A stretch of 28,782 bases of DNA from positions 1-28,782 of the IMG/VR virus record IMGVR_UViG_3300037138_000128; one strand, written 5' to 3'. A program made the translations under genes and the position numbers. Source of the DNA: a virus. The notes below the pieces were generated by a model, which worked only from the letters and a program-made list of their open reading frames with translations, did not search any database and was not told the DNA's origin. Position 1 is the stretch's first letter. Each line of letters opens with the position of its first letter. Below are positions 13,627 to 21,795 of the stretch, piece by piece.

Positions 13627-15228
13627 ATGCCAAGCCCAAACAGCCCATCCTCGGACACGGTCAACGGATACATCGCGACATCCGTGGCGAATTACAATCT
13701 TCCGCCGAACACCGCCAACATCATCTCGGGAATCGTGCAGACGGAGTCCGGTTACAATTCCAATGCCATAGGCCAAAACACCAATGGTTCTAAGGATTTC
13801 GGCCTGATGCAATTGAATTCCAACAGCTTCGACAGCAACGGCAACTTCAGCCCTAACTCCTCGGTCCGGGGTTTCGCTCCGCTTGATCCGGCGCAGAACA
13901 TCGCCGGTGGCGTCGCCTACTACAACTACCTGTACCAGAAGAACAACGGCGATGAGGCGACGACCATCTCCCAATTCCACACCGGGTCCGGGGGAATATA
14001 CGATCCGGCCTACGTGGCGAAGGTGATGGCGGGTGCCAAGACGAGTCTTACGAGCGGCGGACCGACCATCGCTGGAAGCCAGGAGAAAAACATCGGCGGG
14101 AACAATGTCTCGCAGATCATCAATCCGGACCCTATTCCGTACCAGCCGCTGCCCGTCGCGTCGATCACCCCGGGCACATACGAAGCGCTCGTGGTCGCCT
14201 CCTCGTCCACGCCGGACCCAGCCGGGCTAGGCAACCAGCCCTGGTACCAGGACAAGAACCTCGTCGACGCCAACACGGAGACGGGCAACTATCCCGTTTC
14301 GTTCCAGGTCTACCTCGACCAGGCGAATCCGGCTTCCATGTTGACCAATCCGACGACGGGACAGCCTATCACCGTCAACCTGAACTGCTCCATCTCCCGA
14401 TACAACATTTCTCTGAAGCACCTCGCCAACATGGAACCGACTCGCACCGGCTTCCACATGACAATGTGGGGCATGCAGGCGGATATGATCACCGGGGAAG
14501 GCTCTACCGGCGTCTTCATGAACCGCTTCGGGCTCACCGACTACTTCAGTTTGGCGGGCGTGCCGTCGTATGCATCGACGCTGGTCACGAACGCCTACAA
14601 GCTTACGAACAGCGGCGTAGATATCTATCAGGTCGCGGCGGAGTCCGGCAACCCCATTCCCCCGGCTAACCATGCGGTCGCCGCCGTACAGCAGTTGGCT
14701 TTTTCGCGGTCCCCAACGATGGACTTGCAGACCAACTTCGAACCTTTCCGCATCCAGGCCGAGGACGCCTTCCAGGAGTTCCTGGCCACCTTCAAGATGA
14801 ACGCTACCACATGGCTGCACCCAAGCGGATTCGGGTTCGATTACGGCAATCAATCTCCCGACATCCCGAACCCCAATCAGACAGCGGTGTTCTCGCAGAC
14901 GGTGGGGGCTTCAAGCGACATGGTCAAAGCCCGGAACAACGATGTGTACAAGCGCGGCTATGTGGTGATGCGCTTTCACAACAGCCAATATCTCGGCTTC
15001 TTCAAGTCCTTGAGCTTCACGATGGATGCCAACAAACCGTACCAGTGGCATTTCAATTTCGTGTTCCAGGTCGAGCGCACCCTCACGCTTTTCTATTACG
15101 CGACGAGCGGGGTATTATCCAACCTTGTTACGGGCACCATCGTCCGCCCGGGGACCGGAGCCATTGAAACGCCTATTGCCCCAGTCATAGGGACACAAAC
15201 ATTTTCTGGATCGGTAATTCCGGGGTAG
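13627..15228 (+). CDS. SLT-type lysozyme domain fused to a tail hub protein
   Basis: A 533-residue protein. Residues 15-140 match a soluble lytic transglycosylase (lysozyme-like) domain: IISGIVQTESGYN with Glu40 as the catalytic acid, GLMQLN at 59-64 and NIAGGVAYYNYLY at 91-103, then an active-site-lining SQFHTGSG and a Y-VAKVMA ending. After a linker, residues 180-510 form a beta-rich structural domain with FHMTMWGMQADMITGEGSTG, AVQQLAFSRSPTM and YLGFFKSLSFTMDANKP, similar in layout to the next gene product. The protein should sit at the tail tip and cut peptidoglycan during entry. Its last eight residues, FSGSVIPG, recur at the end of the 999-residue hub protein. The gene begins 11 bp after the tape measure. 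Confidence 0.85.
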   Translation: MPSPNSPSSDTVNGYIATSVANYNLPPNTANIISGIVQTESGYNSNAIGQNTNGSKDFGLMQLNSNSFDSNGNFSPNSSVRGFAPLDPAQNIAGGVAYYNYLYQKNNGDEATTISQFHTGSGGIYDPAYVAKVMAGAKTSLTSGGPTIAGSQEKNIGGNNVSQIINPDPIPYQPLPVASITPGTYEALVVASSSTPDPAGLGNQPWYQDKNLVDANTETGNYPVSFQVYLDQANPASMLTNPTTGQPITVNLNCSISRYNISLKHLANMEPTRTGFHMTMWGMQADMITGEGSTGVFMNRFGLTDYFSLAGVPSYASTLVTNAYKLTNSGVDIYQVAAESGNPIPPANHAVAAVQQLAFSRSPTMDLQTNFEPFRIQAEDAFQEFLATFKMNATTWLHPSGFGFDYGNQSPDIPNPNQTAVFSQTVGASSDMVKARNNDVYKRGYVVMRFHNSQYLGFFKSLSFTMDANKPYQWHFNFVFQVERTLTLFYYATSGVLSNLVTGTIVRPGTGAIETPIAPVIGTQTFSGSVIPG

Positions 15229-15240
15229 AGAGGAAAAAGC

Positions 15241-16287
15241 ATGGGAAATCCCACCAACATCAGCAACGCAAACAGCACCAGAGTCCAAGGCAACCAGGAC
15301 ACCACGCTCAACCTCCTTCCGATCAGAGGCGAGAAGCACCTCGTTCAGGTATCTATATACACGGTCGAGGATGAGGCATTAACATCCAACGAAATCCTGC
15401 AGGCGGCCAATATTGCCGTCGCACTGAAACCGCTCACGAATTACATCACGATTCGCGTACAGAATCGCGGAATCAACACCATCGGCAACCCCGATCCGAC
15501 GCAGGATGCGGTATACCGCTTCCTCATCAATCCGTCCACGGTCCAGATAAACCACAGCACGCTGGACAATCAAAGCTATTCCAGAGGCGGATGGCAATTC
15601 GGCGTCTGGGGCGAGGACTTCGTCCGCATCAGCTTGTCCGGGAAGACGGCGGGACAGTATTTTGCGTTCGGACTCACGGACGCATACGCCGAATACACCA
15701 AGAGCTTCCGCAACCTGGAAATGCTCATCGACACCTTCGAGAACAACGGCTACTGGTTCGAGGGCGAGGCCGCATACGGAAACACGCAGGCGCTTAGCTT
15801 TTCGCGTCGCCCGATCAAGATGCACCAGGATGTCATCCTCAACTGCAAAGAGTTCATTTGGTACGGGATGTTCGACACCCTTGAGGTGAGCCAGGACGCG
15901 GACAACCCGTTCCTGTCGAACTTCACCATGTCGTTCGTAGCGTGGAAGGAAAGATTTCGCGGCGATTCACCGTACTATAACAACATGCCGAACAACGTGC
16001 AGCGGGGCAACTCGTACACGGTGTACCAGAACGCCATGAATCCGAACTCGAACCCGAACATTACCGTCACGCCGCCTTCCATGACCGGCACTTCGACGAG
16101 TGCCCAGACCCAGCCGCCCCAGCCGCCGCTTTCCTCGACGGCGCAGTCGCCCGCTGCGGCATCGGAGGCCGCTTCGAGCGTATTGCCGACGACATCGACG
16201 ACCGGCGTGGATTACTCGCCGACCCCTCCGATTTTCAATGCCGACACGACGTACAAGAGTTACTGGAACGGGACATTGGACGCCTAA
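15241..16287 (+). CDS. Tail hub/baseplate protein, paralogue of the SLT fusion
   Basis: A 348-residue protein with AGAGGAAA before the start. Residues 90-240 contain INPSTVQINHSTLDNQSYSR, FGVWGEDFVRISLSGKTAGQ, ALSFSRRPIKM and the strand FLSNFTMSFVAWKERF. The same order and spacing of motifs occur in the second half of the preceding protein (LNCSISRYNISLKHL, GMQADMITGEGSTG, AFSRSPTM, YQWHFNFVFQVERT), so the two probably arose by domain duplication. This copy lacks the lysozyme domain. The last 90 residues are Ser/Thr/Pro/Gln-rich and unstructured. It is joined to the next gene by TAATG. A place at the tube-baseplate junction is likely but inferred. Confidence 0.75.
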   Translation: MGNPTNISNANSTRVQGNQDTTLNLLPIRGEKHLVQVSIYTVEDEALTSNEILQAANIAVALKPLTNYITIRVQNRGINTIGNPDPTQDAVYRFLINPSTVQINHSTLDNQSYSRGGWQFGVWGEDFVRISLSGKTAGQYFAFGLTDAYAEYTKSFRNLEMLIDTFENNGYWFEGEAAYGNTQALSFSRRPIKMHQDVILNCKEFIWYGMFDTLEVSQDADNPFLSNFTMSFVAWKERFRGDSPYYNNMPNNVQRGNSYTVYQNAMNPNSNPNITVTPPSMTGTSTSAQTQPPQPPLSSTAQSPAAASEAASSVLPTTSTTGVDYSPTPPIFNADTTYKSYWNGTLDA

Positions 16288-19286
16288 TGGGAAACATACG
16301 CAATCTAGCTCAAAGCGCACAAGAGCGGGAGATAATCAAAACCTGCCCCGATCTGGTCGTGTATTTGGACGGTCTGCCCTATCTCAAGAACGTCTTCCTG
16401 AGCGCCAACCCGAGCAATCCCGTCATCGTCAACTTCAACGACTACATCACGTCGTTCAACTCCAACTATGATGTGGACAACATGATCCCGAGCGGATCGT
16501 TCACGCTGACCGTGCCCGCCCACGAACGCCATCTGTTCCAGGTCCCGGGCGGAACCAACATCATCCAGACTATGATGCAGGTCCAGGTCTACGCGAAGGG
16601 CTACTACTTCGCGTCCAACGGGAACACGCTCTTCCGCCGCGTCTTCAAGGGCCTGACGACGCACATAACCCACTCTGACGACGGCAAGACGCTTACGATC
16701 ACCGTACAAATCCAGGGGATTATGCGCCTGTTCGAGCTGATGCAGATCGACCTCAACCCGGCTATCCAATCCAGCGCCGCCGTGCACGTGACGCCGATGA
16801 CCAGCATCCTCTGGAACATGAATCCCTATGCCCAAATGGCCTTCACGTTCCTCTATCCGTCGTTCACGGATGGGTTCTACGTGAGTTCCCTCCGGCAGAA
16901 TATCATTCAGAATGACCCATACTTCAACGCCCTCACGGACGGGTTCGTAGCCAAGTTCCAGGGCATTCTCTTCGACATCTGCCAGGATTCGCACATCTAC
17001 GGACTGCAGAATAAGGACATCAAGAGCGTCATCCCCCTTTTAAACAGCATAGTGCAAAAATCGCCGAACAAAGGCGCGAAGGGGTGGTCCCTCCTCTCCG
17101 TCGAGAACGCATGGTTTTCCAAGAGAAAGGACTCCGATTACCAGGACATCGTCAACGTAGATAAAATCCGCGATTACCAATGCGACCACGGCATAGGCTC
17201 CATCCAGCTCATCAATGGGCGCGTGGTTTCCCGTGCCGAGCTTTTGCGCACCATAACGAGCGTCATCAACTTCGAGTGCTTCCAGGACATCGACGGCCAG
17301 ATCATCATCAAGCCGCCGCTCTACAACCTCGATGTGACGAACCTTTCGACCAGCGCGACGGCGAGCCAAACCTACTCGCAGCAGAACCCGAATACGGACA
17401 TCAACAACACCAACAACCCGTTCATCGTCCATCTGTCTGAAATCAAGAGCGAGCAGGAAACCGAGGACGAGAAGGCCGTGCGTTCGACGCGAATGGCGAT
17501 CCAGGGCAACACCACGACCGACACGCAGTACTTGCAGATTCCAGGCGACCTGCGACCAGTCGCCGAATACATGGACTTAGCAAAAATCGCCCGCTACGGA
17601 TTGCGGCAGGAACCGGCACGCACCATCCCATGGCTGCGTGACAACGACAACTACTCGACCTTTGCACAGGCATGTTCAGAGCTTGCTCTTGCCAATCGAG
17701 GATACCGCACCTATACGTTCAGCATTCCTATGCGCCCGGAAATCCACCTTGGATTCCCGATGTACATCCCGCATCGCGATATGTACGGCTATACCAAGAA
17801 CGTGTCCATCTCCTACAACCAGGGCGGCGGGGCGACTATGACCGTCACGCTCGACACGTTGCGCAAGCGTCCCATGTACCCGCAGAAGGGGGACACGCAA
17901 CAGGGTCAGCCTAACACTGTGTTCGCATCGCAGCCGAACCTCGTGTTGAAGTGGACGGCTGGGCCGACATCCCTGCAGACCCAGACCCAATCCAATATTC
18001 AGCAAGCCGCCAACACCACCGCAACATCCGAAAGCCAGCAACTCAGCAGTTTTTTGGGTGCGAACACCGCCCCCACCACCATCGCATCCCCCGGCAAACT
18101 GGCTGGCCAACAGATTACGCTTCCGCGTCCGGGACCGAATCCCAGTGCCGTCACGAGTCTCAGCATCAATTCGCCCATCACGGCTGATCAGAATGCCGTC
18201 ATCGCCGATCAGCAGGCGACGTATGCCAGCTACTATGGACCGTCTTCCGATACAGCCGACAACGCCTGGCGCATCCAAGCGGACACGGACCCTCTCTATG
18301 CCACGGTCGGGACATCGACCGCCGCTACGCCAGCGGCACCGACATCGGCACCGACACCCGCTAGCCTTGAATCGTACCTGCCTCAATCCATCACGCCCAC
18401 GACACCCGGCACCATAACGCCGTTGCCACCATACTCAGCCGCATTCGTGGCGGGGAGCCAGAGCGTTTCCGTCCCGGGCGGGGCACCGGGGGTCAACACC
18501 ATCCGCGCCGTTGTAGGCACCGGCATCTTCGTCAACCAGCGCCATGTCGACCAGGACTACTATGCCGATGTGTTTATGACCATCCCCTACACGGACGGCA
18601 AGGGTTACGAGGTCATCTCCCCGTTTCCGTGGGGTCGCTACATCGACCTCAAGACGGCTCTCCAGGAGTTCACTCGGGATGGCTACGTCTTACAGACCGA
18701 TGCTACCGCAGCACAGAGCACCGTCCAGACACTCCAGAACACGCAGACGGCCCTCTTCGCGGGACTAGGCCAACCGACTAGTTCCACCGATCCGGCACCA
18801 AGCGCAATGGCGGCTCTGAACACGACGGCTGGGACGACGAACAGCCCAGTGAATTCAGGTAGTCCGACGGCGCAGACCACGACACCGGTCAATTCCTCTG
18901 GAAATCCGGCGACCGGCGCGACGGGGAAGCCGATTACGATTCTACAATTCCCGCAGTCGGTCCTAAACACGGCTAATATCACCGTGTTCGAATTGGACTA
19001 TTCGGGCTTCAATCCGTCCAGCGCCAGTACTATAACACAGGGCCAGCCGGACACGCTTCTCAACAGCGAACTAGTGCAGAACACGGTCACGGCGGAACAG
19101 ACCAAGCTTAGCGTGTTCCTCACCGGTGCAGTCGTCCTGTCAGGCTCGGCGCTCCAGGCGCAGGTCCTGGCAACCCCGGCAACTCAACAGCGTCCGTCAA
19201 CGCCGGGACCGGTGGTGGCTGCCGCAGTGCCCACAGCCCCAGCCGTCGCGGCGGAGGCATTTTCGGGATCGGTAATCCCAGGGTAA
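16287..19286 (+). CDS. Baseplate hub protein (gpD/gp27-like) with long linkers
   Basis: A 999-residue protein that starts in the TAATG overlap. Residues 20-145 (PDLVVYLDGLPYL, SGSFTLTVPAHERHLFQVPG, VFKGLTTHITHSDDG, TLTITVQIQGIMRLF) show the beta-barrel style of T4 gp27 / lambda-P2 gpD hub proteins, and more hub folds follow to about 540. From about 545 to 735 the chain is Thr/Ser/Pro/Gln-rich. A folded island at 738-805 (VVGTGIFVNQRHVDQDYYAD, GKGYEVISPFPWGRYIDLKT) and more linker follow, then FSGSVIPG at the very end, as in the SLT-fusion protein. Typical hubs are 350-450 residues, so the linker half is unusual. The next gene is the spike, as in other phages. Confidence 0.8.
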   Translation: MGNIRNLAQSAQEREIIKTCPDLVVYLDGLPYLKNVFLSANPSNPVIVNFNDYITSFNSNYDVDNMIPSGSFTLTVPAHERHLFQVPGGTNIIQTMMQVQVYAKGYYFASNGNTLFRRVFKGLTTHITHSDDGKTLTITVQIQGIMRLFELMQIDLNPAIQSSAAVHVTPMTSILWNMNPYAQMAFTFLYPSFTDGFYVSSLRQNIIQNDPYFNALTDGFVAKFQGILFDICQDSHIYGLQNKDIKSVIPLLNSIVQKSPNKGAKGWSLLSVENAWFSKRKDSDYQDIVNVDKIRDYQCDHGIGSIQLINGRVVSRAELLRTITSVINFECFQDIDGQIIIKPPLYNLDVTNLSTSATASQTYSQQNPNTDINNTNNPFIVHLSEIKSEQETEDEKAVRSTRMAIQGNTTTDTQYLQIPGDLRPVAEYMDLAKIARYGLRQEPARTIPWLRDNDNYSTFAQACSELALANRGYRTYTFSIPMRPEIHLGFPMYIPHRDMYGYTKNVSISYNQGGGATMTVTLDTLRKRPMYPQKGDTQQGQPNTVFASQPNLVLKWTAGPTSLQTQTQSNIQQAANTTATSESQQLSSFLGANTAPTTIASPGKLAGQQITLPRPGPNPSAVTSLSINSPITADQNAVIADQQATYASYYGPSSDTADNAWRIQADTDPLYATVGTSTAATPAAPTSAPTPASLESYLPQSITPTTPGTITPLPPYSAAFVAGSQSVSVPGGAPGVNTIRAVVGTGIFVNQRHVDQDYYADVFMTIPYTDGKGYEVISPFPWGRYIDLKTALQEFTRDGYVLQTDATAAQSTVQTLQNTQTALFAGLGQPTSSTDPAPSAMAALNTTAGTTNSPVNSGSPTAQTTTPVNSSGNPATGATGKPITILQFPQSVLNTANITVFELDYSGFNPSSASTITQGQPDTLLNSELVQNTVTAEQTKLSVFLTGAVVLSGSALQAQVLATPATQQRPSTPGPVVAAAVPTAPAVAAEAFSGSVIPG

Positions 19287-19289
19287 ATA

Positions 19290-21785
19290 ATGCAAACATA
19301 TACCGACAACCGGGACAACTACAGACCGACGATAGCGGAGACCAACCGCCAGGACATGCTCTACACGCCGTTCACGGCGACAGTCATATCCGTGGACTAT
19401 GAAGGCAAGGTCCTCACTATCCAAAACGACAAGGATCGGCTGACTTACTCGGACATCCGCGTGTGGCCGTCCAATGCATCGTCAGCCGAATCCACCGATG
19501 TGAATATGCCGGAGCAGGGCTCCCGCTGCATAGCCATCCATCTCTACCACTCAAGCGGCTTTTCGGAAGTAGCCATCATCTCGTGGATCACGACCAGCAC
19601 CATCCCCGCCATCGACGCCGTCGCCAACCGTTGGACGGAGGGCATCGACGGCCTCACCGCACGCCGCCGTGGTACGTACCGCAAGGCATTCCCCGGCCAG
19701 AAGGCAATGACCACCACGTCCGGCTACAGCGAAAAAGTCGATGAGGGTTGGGACACATCGGCGTCCGATTTCAGCCGCGATAAGCTCGATGTGTTCCGCC
19801 GTACGCGCACATTGACGACGAGCCGCAACGTGGGCTATGCGGACTCCGGCCTGAGTTTCGCTGGACCGGTGAACCGTCCGCCTCAGTCGCCGTCTTTGAC
19901 GCTTAACTCCCAGATCATACCGACGACGCTGCCGGACGGGACGCAATCATGGGTGCTGTTCCTCAATTCCAATGCCGCTTACCAGGACCGCTATCTCAAG
20001 GGAACCGAGAACGTCATCCCATTGTCCGAGAAGGTGGAGAAGATTCAGGAGTTCGCGCTCGACTACCCCATGCCGCAGGATGTCCTTGAGACGCCCCTCA
20101 TCGATTTCATCCTCGGAACGACGCAGCCGGTGAACTTGCAGACCACCGTCAACGAAGAGGGCACGCAGCTTCCGAACGGCTCGACCACGAACGTGGCCTA
20201 CGACAGCGATTCTTTCATGGTCGATCAGGCGTGGGACAACCCGCAAAGCCGCACTGCTCCAGCTCTTGGGCCGACGACGCAGGAAGGGCAGACTCCGGCG
20301 CGTCGCGGATTCATCATCGAAAAGGCGGAGGGCACCCTCGTCGGGTCCAATCGGTTCGACCCTGTGACCTTCGGATACCCGCTCATCCCCATACTGACCC
20401 CGTACAACTATCTTGGCCGTTTCGGTGCCAATTTCGAGTCGGGGTACCTCCCGGTCGGCGACGACCAGGGTGAGGACTTCGTGGAAACCCGCATGGCGGC
20501 AAGCTGCTACTCCGTCCGCTTCCCGTACGAGTTCAACACTACCCGCTGGGACGTGACGAAGGAAGGCATGCTCCTGTTCGAAGTCGGCTCGTCCATCCCC
20601 CAGGCGAACAACCCGTGGCAGGATGCGCTGGATGGCGGCGATGCGCCGTATGAATATCCGCACGGTGCCGGACGCTCAGTGGAAGGACATTTGGTCGGCT
20701 CCCTCAAGCTCGTGATCGGCAAGAACATGAGCGAGGAAGATGCCGTGGATTTGCAGGCGCTGGGGCAGTGCGTGATGCGCTTCGGTGCCGACGATTGTTC
20801 CCTGCCGTACGGAGGACGCGAGGTCCTCACGCAGAACCGTGGCAAGAGCGATGCGTTCACCGCCCGCAACGGCGCACCAGGCACGCTGCAATACTGGAAC
20901 AAGTCAGCCTTGGGACAAGTCGGGAATCAGAGCGGAACGGGAACCCTCACGCCGTCCCTTACGAACAAGACCTACGGGGAGAACATCTCTATTCGCGGGG
21001 CGTCCGATGGCGGCATCGTATTCCGCTTCGGGGCACGCACGCCAGACACCCTGCGAGCCCACTTCAATAACGGCTACGCGGATGGACCCGGCGTCAACTA
21101 CCAGCCCGTGAGCAGCTACAACGCCACGAGCGGTGCCCGCATCGACTCCCATTCGCCTGGTCGTCCTACATACGGATTTGGGGATAGCGTTTATGCGTTC
21201 CATAATCTGATGAACGCGGGCCAGCCCGTGTCCGGCAAATGGCCGTATTCCACCATCAATCCCGGCCCCACCGTGAACAGCATGGACCGGCAAGGGCTTA
21301 GCATAGACTTCCATACGGTGCGGGACATCCTCATCCGCGCAGGGAAGGACACCGATCACGGGCAGTCCCTCCTTATGGACCTGGCGGGCGGACTGGTAGC
21401 CTGGATCGGTGCCGACAAGCAGGGGCGCTCCATGACCTTCACCATGGACGGCGGGATTTCAGGCGTCTTGGGGGCTACCACGACTATCGGAGCCAGCGGG
21501 AGCACGCCGGGAAAGGCGCTGCGGTTGGAAATCAACGGGGATGTGGACCTCACCGTGAACGGGAACTATCAGATGAACGTCACCGGCGACTACCTTGTGG
21601 AGGCGAATTCCGTATCCGTAAACAGCCACACGGACATGATCCATACCTGCCAGAAGATGATTAACATGGCACTGGCACGCATCACGAACGAAGCTCTCGA
21701 TATCGTCCACAGCCAGGGCGGCATCCCGGCGTCGAACGCCAACGACACAATCTCCGATGACCTTAGCAGCGACATCGTCGCATAG
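19290..21785 (+). CDS. Tail spike / central puncturing protein (gpV/gp5-like)
   Basis: An 831-residue protein. Residues 23-101 read as an OB-fold of the gpV/gp5 class (FTATVISVDYEGKVLTIQ, MPEQGSRCIAIHLYHSSGF, EVAIISWI). Residues about 742-772 carry the alternating pattern of the triple-stranded beta-helix spike (LEINGDVDLTVNGNYQMNVT, DYLVEANSVSVNSH). The middle (110-730) is a large insertion of mixed strands and loops without known domains. No PAAR motif or lysozyme domain is seen; the muralytic activity is in the SLT fusion. The tail of about 60 residues is helical. The protein is several times longer than gpV (about 210 residues), so much of it must form extra hub or spike parts. It follows the hub gene by three bases. 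Confidence 0.75.
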   Translation: MQTYTDNRDNYRPTIAETNRQDMLYTPFTATVISVDYEGKVLTIQNDKDRLTYSDIRVWPSNASSAESTDVNMPEQGSRCIAIHLYHSSGFSEVAIISWITTSTIPAIDAVANRWTEGIDGLTARRRGTYRKAFPGQKAMTTTSGYSEKVDEGWDTSASDFSRDKLDVFRRTRTLTTSRNVGYADSGLSFAGPVNRPPQSPSLTLNSQIIPTTLPDGTQSWVLFLNSNAAYQDRYLKGTENVIPLSEKVEKIQEFALDYPMPQDVLETPLIDFILGTTQPVNLQTTVNEEGTQLPNGSTTNVAYDSDSFMVDQAWDNPQSRTAPALGPTTQEGQTPARRGFIIEKAEGTLVGSNRFDPVTFGYPLIPILTPYNYLGRFGANFESGYLPVGDDQGEDFVETRMAASCYSVRFPYEFNTTRWDVTKEGMLLFEVGSSIPQANNPWQDALDGGDAPYEYPHGAGRSVEGHLVGSLKLVIGKNMSEEDAVDLQALGQCVMRFGADDCSLPYGGREVLTQNRGKSDAFTARNGAPGTLQYWNKSALGQVGNQSGTGTLTPSLTNKTYGENISIRGASDGGIVFRFGARTPDTLRAHFNNGYADGPGVNYQPVSSYNATSGARIDSHSPGRPTYGFGDSVYAFHNLMNAGQPVSGKWPYSTINPGPTVNSMDRQGLSIDFHTVRDILIRAGKDTDHGQSLLMDLAGGLVAWIGADKQGRSMTFTMDGGISGVLGATTTIGASGSTPGKALRLEINGDVDLTVNGNYQMNVTGDYLVEANSVSVNSHTDMIHTCQKMINMALARITNEALDIVHSQGGIPASNANDTISDDLSSDIVA

Positions 21786-21795
21786 GACACTATAA

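Noticed and set aside
15111-15121. GGGGTATTATCC similar to the tail-operon -10
   Set aside because: It lies inside the hub coding sequence (GVLS) with no -35 partner; a chance match is likely.
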